Source of the DNA: Desulfonatronospira thiodismutans ASO3-1
GTDB taxonomy: Bacteria > Desulfobacterota > Desulfovibrionia > Desulfovibrionales > Desulfonatronovibrionaceae
Assembly (NCBI RefSeq): GCF_000174435.1
Contig: NZ_ACJN02000003.1
Span: 140,263-204,262, forward strand
Direction of reading: 5' to 3'
Length of the DNA: 64,000 bases
Shown here: positions 57,162 through 64,000 of the stretch, piece by piece
Layout: the number at the start of each line of letters is the position of its first letter
Numbering within the stretch: position 1 is the first letter of the stretch
Notes under the pieces: model-generated
Database searches by the model: none
Told to the model about the DNA's origin: nothing
What the model saw: the letters and a program-made list of their open reading frames with translations, nothing else
Translations under genes and position numbers: made by a program

Positions 57162-58619
57162 ATGCCCAAAATCAATCAAACCATACAGACAACCCCCAAG
57201 TTCAGGGTTTTGTCCGAGAATCAGATCGAGATGATCTATTCTGCGGCCCTGGACGTTATACAGCGTACCGGGGCCAGGTTTCACCACGATGAGGCCCTGG
57301 AGCTGTTTAAAAACAGCGAGGCTGTGGTTTCCGACGGCAACCTGGTCCGGGTGCCCATTTCTCTGGTGGAAAAGGCCATCAAGAGTCACCCCCGCAAGAT
57401 CAACCTCACCGGCAGGACCGCAAAACACAGAATCAAACTGGAAAAGGACACGGTAAACTTCGGCACGGGTTCGGACCTGCCCTTTACCTATGACCGCGAA
57501 ACCGGCGAACGCAGGCGCACCAACTACAACGACGTTGTAAACGCCGCCCGCATCGTGGACTTTCTGCCCAACCTGGACTTTTTCATGTCCCACGGCATAG
57601 TCCAGGACGTACCCAACCCCCAGACCTACGATCGGCACCAGTTCATGGCCATGCTCAAGGGCTGCACCAAGCCCATGGTCCTGACCTCTGTAGACGGTGA
57701 AGGACTGGAGGATCTGTGGAAAATGGCTTCTTTGTTCCGGGGAGGGGAAAAGGAATACCGCCTGGAGCCCATGTTCGTTACATACATTGAGCCCATCTCT
57801 CCCCTTAAAAACGACAATACAGCAGTGGAAAAGCTTCTTTTCTCCGCAGAAAAAGGCATTCCCTGCATGTATACCCCATGCCCCAGTTCCGGAGCCACAG
57901 CCCCGGCCACCATGGCCGGCATGCTGGTGCAGTCTCTGTCCGAAACCATGATGGCCTCGGTACTCACCTATCTCAAAAACCCGGGCATGCCCCTGGTAAT
58001 GGGCGGAGTGACCACTGTCCTGGACATGATCACCACCACCTACTCCTACGGCGCACCGGAACTGTCCCTGGCCTCGGCAGCCAATACGGATATCTCCAAG
58101 TGGCTGGGCCTGCCCATGTTTTCCACCGGCGGATGCACCGACTCCAAGGTCCTGGACGAGCAGGCGGCCATTGAATCCGCCACAAGCAACTACTACGCCT
58201 ATCTTTCAGGAGCCAGCCTCGTGCACGACGTGGGCTATATCGACAGCGGCGTCAATGCCTCCCTGGAAAGTCTGGTCATGAACGACGAAATTATCGGCAT
58301 GATCCGCCAGATAGGCAAGGGCATCAACACCGAGGACGAATACCTGGCCCTGGACCTCATAGACAAGATCGGCCCCGGCGGGGAGTACCTTACTTCAGAG
58401 CATACACTGACTCATTACAAGGACTGGTTTCAGCCGAGGCTCCAGGACCGCTCCGATTACGAAACATGGGTGCGCGAAGGCAAAAAGACCATGAATGATC
58501 GCATCAAGGAAGAAACTGAGCGCATTCTGCAGGAGCACCAGCCCGAGCCCATTGACGACAAGCTCCAGAAGGAACTGGAAAAGATTATTGATGCCGCTGA
58601 ACAGAGGCACTCCAAGTAG
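57162..58619 (+). CDS. Trimethylamine methyltransferase (MttB) family protein 1, non-pyrrolysine
   Basis: This 485-residue TIM-barrel protein is uninterrupted, with no in-frame TAG. It keeps the family segments GAPELSLASAANTDISKWLGLPMFSTGGCTDSK and GASLVHDVGYIDSG. By alignment from memory, the residue at the pyrrolysine site of archaeal MttB is Cys325 here (GGCTDSK). Non-pyrrolysine relatives such as MtgB demethylate glycine betaine, so a quaternary amine is the likely substrate. AGGAG lies before the ATG. It is 66 bp upstream of its paralogue. Confidence 0.92.
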   Translation: MPKINQTIQTTPKFRVLSENQIEMIYSAALDVIQRTGARFHHDEALELFKNSEAVVSDGNLVRVPISLVEKAIKSHPRKINLTGRTAKHRIKLEKDTVNFGTGSDLPFTYDRETGERRRTNYNDVVNAARIVDFLPNLDFFMSHGIVQDVPNPQTYDRHQFMAMLKGCTKPMVLTSVDGEGLEDLWKMASLFRGGEKEYRLEPMFVTYIEPISPLKNDNTAVEKLLFSAEKGIPCMYTPCPSSGATAPATMAGMLVQSLSETMMASVLTYLKNPGMPLVMGGVTTVLDMITTTYSYGAPELSLASAANTDISKWLGLPMFSTGGCTDSKVLDEQAAIESATSNYYAYLSGASLVHDVGYIDSGVNASLESLVMNDEIIGMIRQIGKGINTEDEYLALDLIDKIGPGGEYLTSEHTLTHYKDWFQPRLQDRSDYETWVREGKKTMNDRIKEETERILQEHQPEPIDDKLQKELEKIIDAAEQRHSK

Positions 58620-58685
58620 AACCTCCAACCCAAGACACAGGCTGTGCTCAGCCTGCAGCCATTTTCGCCCAAGGAGGATTAATAT

Positions 58686-60161
58686 ATGGCCAGTGATAAA
58701 ACCAACTGCACAGTAAACCGCAGTCCAAGGTTTTCCTTTCTATCAGAGGATCAGAAGCAGACCATATTTCACGGAATGCTCAAGGTCCTTCAGGACACCG
58801 GGGCCAACGTTCACCATGAACAGGCCCGGGAAATATTCAAAAAACATGGATGCAAAGTCGACGGCATCCGGGTATATATCCCCCCCAAACTGGTGCGCCA
58901 GGCCCTGCAGTCAGTGCCGCTCATGACCACCATTTTCGACTGGGAGGGAAATCCACGCATCTATATCGAGGAAAACCGCAGCTATTTCGGTCCCGGCCCT
59001 ACCCTGGTATACTTTCGCGACCCCTATACCATGGAGCGCCGCAAATGCCTGCGCCAGGACGCCACAACCGTGGCCCGGGTCTGCGACGCCCTGCCCAATA
59101 TAGGCTTTGTGGAGGGCCTGGTGACCATAAGCGACGTCCCCCGGGGAACTGATGACGTATACGAGTTCGCGGACATGATCCAGAACACCACCACCCCCAT
59201 TATGGCCTGGTCCTACCAGCGCGGCGGGGCCCGGGATATCCACCGCATCGGCTGCATCATGGCCGGCGGGGAAGAGGCTTTCCGGAAAAAGCCCAACTAT
59301 ATCCTGTACAGCGAGCCCATCTCACCGCTGGTGAGCGATTTCCACGCCATTGACAAGCTAATGTACTGCGCCGAACAGGGCATTCCCCAGGACTACAGCC
59401 CCTGCGCCATCGGCGGCGGCACAGTCCCGGCCACCCATGCCGGGCAGCTGGTGGTGGCCCTGTCCGAATCCATGGTGGGCGTAGTTCTGTCCCAGCTCAT
59501 TAATCCCGGCACCTGCATCATCCTGGGCGGGGTGCAGTCCATCCTGGACATGCGCCGGGGCATTTACGCCTACGGAGCACCCGAGCTCAATGTACTGAGC
59601 GGAGGACTCACGGAAATGGCCCGGTACTGCGGCCTGCCCATGTTCGGCACAGCCGGGTGCACCGATACCAAGGTCATGGAAATCCAGTCCGGCATCGAAG
59701 CCACCCTGCAGATCCACACCTCCATGCTCACGGGCGCCAACTTCGTCCATGACTGCGGCTACACCGAGTCAGGCAAGACCGGAGACATATTCCAGACGGT
59801 GATGGACGACGAAATCATCAGCATGGCCCGCATCATAGAGGACGGCATAGAGGTCAACGAAGAGACCCTGTCCGTGGACGTGATAAACAGGGTGGGCTCC
59901 GGAGGCCACTACCTCTACGAAGACCATACCATGAAATGGTTCCGCAAACACTGGCGTCCCACCCTCATGGACCGGCAGAGCTACGAGGACTGGGTCAAAA
60001 ACGGCAGCCAGACCATGCAGGACCGCATCATCAAAAAAACCAGGGACATCCTGGAAACCCACGAAGGTCCCATTTCCAGAGTCCCCAGGGACGTGCAGAA
60101 AGATGTCCAGAAAGTGGTGGACGAAGCCGTGGAAAGAGTGGAACGGGAAGGACTGGATTAA
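58686..60161 (+). CDS. Trimethylamine methyltransferase (MttB) family protein 2, non-pyrrolysine
   Basis: This 491-residue protein is a paralogue of the preceding gene, with the same start (NRSPRFSFLSEDQ versus QTTPKFRVLSENQ) and the same GTAGCTDTK segment, Cys325 again in the pyrrolysine position. Divergence elsewhere suggests either different substrates or a heteromeric pair. CAAGGAGGATTAAT precedes the ATG, the strongest ribosome binding site of the operon. A terminator-like hairpin follows at 60171-60202. Confidence 0.92.
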   Translation: MASDKTNCTVNRSPRFSFLSEDQKQTIFHGMLKVLQDTGANVHHEQAREIFKKHGCKVDGIRVYIPPKLVRQALQSVPLMTTIFDWEGNPRIYIEENRSYFGPGPTLVYFRDPYTMERRKCLRQDATTVARVCDALPNIGFVEGLVTISDVPRGTDDVYEFADMIQNTTTPIMAWSYQRGGARDIHRIGCIMAGGEEAFRKKPNYILYSEPISPLVSDFHAIDKLMYCAEQGIPQDYSPCAIGGGTVPATHAGQLVVALSESMVGVVLSQLINPGTCIILGGVQSILDMRRGIYAYGAPELNVLSGGLTEMARYCGLPMFGTAGCTDTKVMEIQSGIEATLQIHTSMLTGANFVHDCGYTESGKTGDIFQTVMDDEIISMARIIEDGIEVNEETLSVDVINRVGSGGHYLYEDHTMKWFRKHWRPTLMDRQSYEDWVKNGSQTMQDRIIKKTRDILETHEGPISRVPRDVQKDVQKVVDEAVERVEREGLD

Positions 60162-60170
60162 TCTGTAAAG

Positions 60171-60202
60171 AGGGGGGCCGGGCACATGCATGTCCGCCCC
60201 CT
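60171..60202 (+). terminator. Terminator-like hairpin after the second MttB gene
   Basis: GGGGGCCGGGCACATGC is followed by ATGTCCGCCCCC, an imperfect GC-rich stem, then TTTATAATA. It may end or attenuate the metK-corrinoid-MttB transcript before the hydantoinase-like gene. Confidence 0.5.
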
Positions 60203-60218
60203 TTATAATAAAAGTCTA

Positions 60219-60660
60219 AGGCGGGCTATGCCCGCAACCCAATAAATAAAAGAGTTTTTGACAGGATTAACAGGATTAAGAGATTGATTAAGAGAAAAAC
60301 ATTTTTGTCCTGGCCGGAAGCCAGGCCAAAAGGTAATCACTCCAGCACTCACTTTTTTCCGGCACTCATGAAGAAGAAAGTGAGTGCTGGATGGTAAATT
60401 CAGTCAGCGGCATCAGGCCGGTGGCTGATTATCCTATCCATCCTGTTAATCCTGTCGTATCTGTTTAGCGCTTTGCATGTGGCATGGGGACTGGCTCTTC
60501 CGGGACCCACTTGTCCCAAAAAATGAGATGTTTTAAGCACAAAATGATGCTCAAGTGGGTCCCGGAGTGCCTGTCCCCTGCTTTCCTTAAAAGCGCTAAA
60601 CAGATACATCCTGTCTAAGTTTCTTGTTTTTTATGACAGGGTTTCAGGAGTAAGTCACTA
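60219..60660. repeat. Composite palindromic repeat, family D copy D2, carrying element C2
   Basis: The left end GCGGGCTATGCCCGCAACCC and right end TTCTTGTTTTTTATGACAGG...TTTCAGGAGTAAGTCACT match D1 (37808-38058). The interior has its own inverted arms, GACAGGATTAACAGGATTAAG (60258) versus ATCCTGTTAATCCTGTC (60440), plus a perfect 15-bp hairpin TCCAGCACTCACTTT (60341) / AAAGTGAGTGCTGGA (60377). Element C2 has inserted near the right arm. It fills most of the 631-bp gap between MttB2 and the hydantoinase-like gene. Confidence 0.65.
60457..60607. repeat. Family C palindromic mobile element, copy C2 (151 bp)
   Basis: Ends GTATCTGTTTAGCGC and GCGCTAAACAGATAC are a perfect inverted repeat; ATCCTGTC flanks both sides (60449-60456 and 60608-60615), an exact 8-bp duplication. 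The interior is near-identical to C1. Relative to C1 both ends changed together (TGTCAGC/GCTGACA in C1, TGTTTAGC/GCTAAACA here), and the central stem ACTTG/CAAGT is perfect here. Confidence 0.92.
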
Positions 60661-60792
60661 AAAAACAGTTCCCAATAAACAAGGTAACAACAAAGGGGAC
60701 GTGGAGCCGGGTATCGCCAGGCTTCTTGTCCGTTCCCGTGCTCCATTCCCCATACTTTTCAATCTAAACCTCAGACCCATACCCTGAATATA

Positions 60793-62838
60793 ATGACACA
60801 ATCCAGATTAAGCACCCGCAATCCCGCAGACGGACGGGACATCCCCAAGTCCGGCCGGGATTACGTGGTGGGCATTGATACCGGGGGCACCTACACCGAC
60901 GGGGTGCTCATGGACTACGGCACCAGGGAGGTTCTGGCTTCAGCCAAGACCCTGACCACATATGACGACCTGACCCGGGGCATAATTGATGTCCTGCACA
61001 AAATTGACATTGATGCCCCTTCCAGGGTCAAGCTGGTGGGCATCTCCAGCACCCTGGCTACAAATTTCATCGCCGAGGGTAACACCAAGCCTGTGGGCCT
61101 GATCCTCATGGGTTACGACCAGGATCTCATTGAAAGCTACGGCCTGGACTCCAGGTTCGCCACCGGCAATTACGCCTATTTTCAGGGCGGTCACAACGCC
61201 CAGGGCGAAGAACAGTCCCCCCCGGACCTGGAGGGCATAAAGAACTGGCTCAAAGACCAGCAGGGCCGGCTGGAGGCCCTGGCCATTTCCAGCTATTTCA
61301 GTCCATTGAACCCTGAGCACGAAGAACAGGCCATGCAGGCTGTACGCGAAGTTACAGACATCCCGGTGGTCCTGGGGCATCAGCTGTCCACCCAGCTTGA
61401 TTCCATAAAAAGAGCCACCACGGCATCTCTAAATGCCTCCCTGGTGGCGGTGATGCATGAATTCATCCAGGCTGTTAAGGCCTCCCTCAAGGACCTGGGC
61501 ATCAAGGCCCCGCTCATGATAGTCAAGGGGGACGGATCACTTATGCCCTACACCGAGGCCGCCCGCAAGCCGGTGGAAACCATCCTGTCCGGCCCGGCGG
61601 CAAGCAGCATAGGGGGACGATTTCTCTCCGGCCTGGATTCGGCCCTGGTGGTGGACGTCGGCGGAACCACAACTGATATGGCCCTGATTGAAAACGGCAA
61701 CATTACTGTATCCGGACACGGGGCCCGGGTGGGCCTCATGGAGACTTCTGTCCAGGCTGCCCGCATCCGCACAGTGTGTATCGGCTGCGACAGCCGCATA
61801 AGCATCAACTCGGCCAAGGAGTTTCAGGTGGGTCCAAACCGCGTGGTCCCTCTGTCCCGCCTCGCTGCAATGTATCCGGAAGTGCTGCAGGAACTGGAAA
61901 ACCTGGGCCGGGGGCGAGACTGCAGCAAAAGCCAGTCCGATATTGAATACTGGTTCCAGGCCCGTGAGGTGGACCCGGATGATCCCGTTCTGGAGCATCC
62001 GGCTAAAAAAGCAGTGCTGGATCTTGTTGCACAAAGGCCTTTGACCCTGCACAGCCTTCTCAAGAAGATGCGCGTGAACCATCTGGTACAGCTCAATGTG
62101 GAAGACCTGCTCCAGAAAAGAATCATCGGCGTATCCACCCTGACCCCCACGGATCTTCTGCATGTCCGGGGCGAACTGGACCTGGACAGCCAGGAAGCCT
62201 CCAGGGCTGCCTTTAAGTATATCTGCGGGCTGTACGGACTGGAGGCCAAGGAATTCAACTCCAGGATCATGGACCACATTGTGGCTGAAATGACCAGGGA
62301 GGCTTTTATTTTCCTGGCCAGGCAGGGACAGGAAGACCTGCCGGAAGACCTGGACGGCACCTGGTCCAGGTGGCTTTTTCAGGAAGGACTGCTGCAAAAC
62401 GATGCCTACATGGGGATAAGCCTGACCAGCCGTTTTCCCCTCATCGGCATCGGGGCCCCTGCGGAAATCTTCGTCAGCAGAGTAGCCCGAAAACTGAACG
62501 CCCGCTTTGAGCTTCCCAGATGTCCCGGAGTGGCCAATGCCGTGGGAGCGGTAGCCGGCTCGGTAATTGTGGACAAGGAAGCTCTTGTGTTTTTGCAGGA
62601 ATCCGATTCTTCCAGATCCTACATTGTCCAGTTCGAGGGGGAAAAAAGCTCTTATGCGGAAATGGAAGAGGCCCTGGCCTACGCAGAAAAAACAGTCAAA
62701 AGAGCTGCCAGGTGGTCCGCAGAGGAATCCGGCGCGGAAGAACCAATGGTAAGCGCCAGAAAAAACATCGAAGGCACCCTGCACCGGGTACAGGCCCGCG
62801 CGGTAGGCAACCCCAGCCTTTCAGAGCAGTTCGGATAG
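60793..62838 (+). CDS. Hydantoinase/oxoprolinase-family (HyuA-like) ASKHA protein
   Basis: This 681-residue protein opens YVVGIDTGGTYTDG, the phosphate-1 ATP motif, with a second ASKHA motif VVDVGGTTTDMAL near 290 and the linking VETILSGPAASSIGG. N-methylhydantoinase A-type enzymes use ATP to open cyclic imides. Stand-alone relatives are common in MttB operons, where their role is not known to me. The frame lacks a clear ribosome binding site at 60793, so the start is uncertain; homology begins at residue about 23. It lies in the same direction as the MttB genes, 631 bp downstream, with repeats D2/C2 between. Confidence 0.8.
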   Translation: MTQSRLSTRNPADGRDIPKSGRDYVVGIDTGGTYTDGVLMDYGTREVLASAKTLTTYDDLTRGIIDVLHKIDIDAPSRVKLVGISSTLATNFIAEGNTKPVGLILMGYDQDLIESYGLDSRFATGNYAYFQGGHNAQGEEQSPPDLEGIKNWLKDQQGRLEALAISSYFSPLNPEHEEQAMQAVREVTDIPVVLGHQLSTQLDSIKRATTASLNASLVAVMHEFIQAVKASLKDLGIKAPLMIVKGDGSLMPYTEAARKPVETILSGPAASSIGGRFLSGLDSALVVDVGGTTTDMALIENGNITVSGHGARVGLMETSVQAARIRTVCIGCDSRISINSAKEFQVGPNRVVPLSRLAAMYPEVLQELENLGRGRDCSKSQSDIEYWFQAREVDPDDPVLEHPAKKAVLDLVAQRPLTLHSLLKKMRVNHLVQLNVEDLLQKRIIGVSTLTPTDLLHVRGELDLDSQEASRAAFKYICGLYGLEAKEFNSRIMDHIVAEMTREAFIFLARQGQEDLPEDLDGTWSRWLFQEGLLQNDAYMGISLTSRFPLIGIGAPAEIFVSRVARKLNARFELPRCPGVANAVGAVAGSVIVDKEALVFLQESDSSRSYIVQFEGEKSSYAEMEEALAYAEKTVKRAARWSAEESGAEEPMVSARKNIEGTLHRVQARAVGNPSLSEQFG

Positions 62839-62881
62839 TCAATTGTAACTTCAACTCAAAAACCCTGACCAGAGAGACGCA

Positions 62882-63430
62882 ATGCAAAACCAGTACATTC
62901 TTGCAGCAATGGGCAGCAACAGACCCGGTGTTGTCGCGGACGTGACCGGTTCCATATACAAGGCCGGATGCAATATTGAAAATTCCTTTATGACCCTCAT
63001 GGGCGTACATTTTACGCTCATGATCCATGTCATTGCCGAGGACGAGGACAAAGCGGACAGGTTGAACAGAAACCTTGAATCCCTGGAGCAAAAAGAGGAC
63101 CTCAAGGTGCATATATTTCCCATGGAAAGCGATGAAATCGAAATCTCCAGGGCCAGAAAAGACCAGCCCCGTTACGAAATAAGGGTCCGGGGCCAGGACA
63201 AGGCCGGAATAGTGTACCGGACTTCCAAGCTCCTGGCCAGCAGGGGCATCAATATCTTGAAGCTGAGCACCAAGGTGGACCGCTCCAAGCATCTGCAGCA
63301 GCCCATCTTTACCATGCGCATAGGAATCGAGGTCCCCAAAAATGTCGACGGGCACTCCCTGCGCATGGACCTGGAGTCCCTGGCCGAGGATACTCAGGAG
63401 ACCTTCACTTTAACCCGTAAACGAGACTAA
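62882..63430 (+). CDS. Tandem ACT-domain protein (GcvR-like)
   Basis: This 182-residue protein has two ACT domains: residues 1-85 (ILAAMGSNRPGVVADVTGSIYKAGCNIENSFMTLMG) and 95-175 (RYEIRVRGQDKAGIVYRTSKLLASRGINILKLSTKV). These bind small ligands, usually amino acids, and the arrangement is like GcvR, which senses glycine. In a cluster that may yield dimethylglycine and downstream glycine, such sensing would make sense, but no DNA-binding domain is present. It starts 43 bp after the HyuA-like gene and 16 bp before the activator gene. Confidence 0.85.
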   Translation: MQNQYILAAMGSNRPGVVADVTGSIYKAGCNIENSFMTLMGVHFTLMIHVIAEDEDKADRLNRNLESLEQKEDLKVHIFPMESDEIEISRARKDQPRYEIRVRGQDKAGIVYRTSKLLASRGINILKLSTKVDRSKHLQQPIFTMRIGIEVPKNVDGHSLRMDLESLAEDTQETFTLTRKRD

Positions 63431-63446
63431 ACCAAAAGGCTTATTT

Positions 63447-64000
63447 ATGCCACGAATTACTATCCAGCCCATAAATATCCGGGCTGACGCAAGGGAAGGC
63501 GAAACCCTGCGGGATATCCTGCTTCGCAGGGGGGTATACGTGGAAAGCCCCTGCAACGGCAACGGCACCTGCGGCAGTTGCGGAGTCTGGATTCAGGAAC
63601 ACCAGCAGGTGCCCTACACGCCCAACGAAAACATAACAGAGAGTGACCTGGAAAAGGGATACCGTCTCAGTTGCCAGGTGGTTCCTGAAGAAGATCTGAC
63701 GATAAACCTGCCCATGAACTTTCTGCGCGACGCCAAGCGCTTCCGGGAATCCCAGACCATTCTGGAAGGTGAAATCGCCCCGGTTTCCAGGCTGGTCAGC
63801 GCGGTGAAGATCCTGGACGAGCAGGATTATCCGGAGATGCTGTACGACAACTTTCCCGAGCCCCGGGTACTCAAGGTATGGGAGGACGAATATGAGCCCA
63901 AGGGACTGGCCATTGATCTGGGCACTACTACCATAGTGGTCACCCTGGTCTCCCTGGAAACCGGTGTGGTTCTCTCCACCGCCTCCAAGCTGAACCCTCA
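63447..64000 (+). CDS. 2Fe-2S/ASKHA corrinoid-activating protein (RACE/RamA-like family), 3' end outside window
   Basis: The first 184 residues are seen. A plant-type 2Fe-2S domain has C36, C42, C45 and C76 (SPCNGNGTCGSCGVW...RLSC), followed by a linker. The ASKHA-type motif GLAIDLGTTTIVVTLVS begins near residue 150. This order is that of the reductive activators of corrinoid enzymes (ATP-dependent re-reduction of Co(II) to Co(I)). It would serve the corrinoid protein at 56470. The frame continues to the window end without a stop. Confidence 0.9.
   Translation, partial: MPRITIQPINIRADAREGETLRDILLRRGVYVESPCNGNGTCGSCGVWIQEHQQVPYTPNENITESDLEKGYRLSCQVVPEEDLTINLPMNFLRDAKRFRESQTILEGEIAPVSRLVSAVKILDEQDYPEMLYDNFPEPRVLKVWEDEYEPKGLAIDLGTTTIVVTLVSLETGVVLSTASKLNP

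Noticed and set aside
57162-60161. Pyrrolysine in the MttB proteins
   Set aside because: Both frames are open without an in-frame TAG and carry Cys in GGCTDSK/AGCTDTK where pyrrolysine would be.

Overview
This window comes from the chromosome of a Gram-negative bacterium that is most likely an anaerobic deltaproteobacterium of the Desulfovibrionales type (a haloalkaliphilic Desulfonatronospira-like organism would fit). The support is indirect: a tungsten-type aldehyde:ferredoxin oxidoreductase with its ferredoxin, corrinoid-dependent trimethylamine-type methyltransferases with a corrinoid activator, a MucR regulator, a very acidic flagellar hook protein, an outer-membrane PagL-like protein and many PAS/GGDEF/hybrid-kinase sensors. 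No rRNA gene or taxonomic marker is present, so this is an inference.

Layout. 1-7502 is housekeeping on the minus strand: miaB (cut by the window edge), a small-molecule kinase, a PfkB sugar/nucleoside kinase, cutA, a small cytochrome c, then rlmE-yebC-ruvC-ruvA, with one plus-strand outer-membrane protein. 7951-14917 is on the plus strand: YciI, tRNA-Ala(CGC), fur, a methyltransferase, feoA-feoB, MucR, TetR and a small exported protein. Fur-box-like palindromes precede fur, the methyltransferase and feoA. 15104-23702 holds a response-regulator/diguanylate cyclase with a 1562-residue hybrid kinase, then an unusual radical SAM protein and a thiamine-binding protein. 24724-35940 is one long minus-strand block: panB, CheY, CheC, PAS-GGDEF, dtd, an RsbU/RsbW/STAS partner-switching module, then the hook genes fliK-flgD-flgE. 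36146-45883 carries a bacterial CULT (cereblon-type) protein, an M23 peptidase, a YkgJ protein, a helicase-exonuclease fusion and an NtrB/NtrC-like two-component pair. 46008-48985 is a hairpin-bearing tandem repeat array split by an IS4/Tn5-like insertion sequence whose transposase starts with a DruA-like (DUF4338) domain. 49025-54146 holds an aminotransferase, a ferredoxin-AOR-nitroreductase operon and a YitT membrane protein. 55213-64000 is a one-carbon cluster: metK, corrinoid protein, two non-pyrrolysine MttB-family methyltransferases, a hydantoinase-like ASKHA protein, an ACT protein and the start of a 2Fe-2S corrinoid-activating protein.

The most distinctive feature is the load of small palindromic mobile elements. 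At least three families (seven A copies, two complete B copies, two C copies) have terminal inverted repeats and recognisable 8-bp target duplications, and no matching transposase is present in the window. Some supply the stop codon of a gene, one sits between a Fur-box promoter and feoA, and one family shows matched changes in its two ends.

How the genes work together: the right-hand cluster probably demethylates a quaternary amine such as glycine betaine (substrate inferred). The MttB proteins methylate the corrinoid protein, the 2Fe-2S/ASKHA protein would re-reduce inactivated corrinoid, and MetK links the locus to methionine/SAM metabolism. The Fur-Feo block handles ferrous iron. The signalling block next to fliK-flgDE suggests coupling of partner switching, chemotaxis-type phosphatase activity and c-di-GMP to motility.
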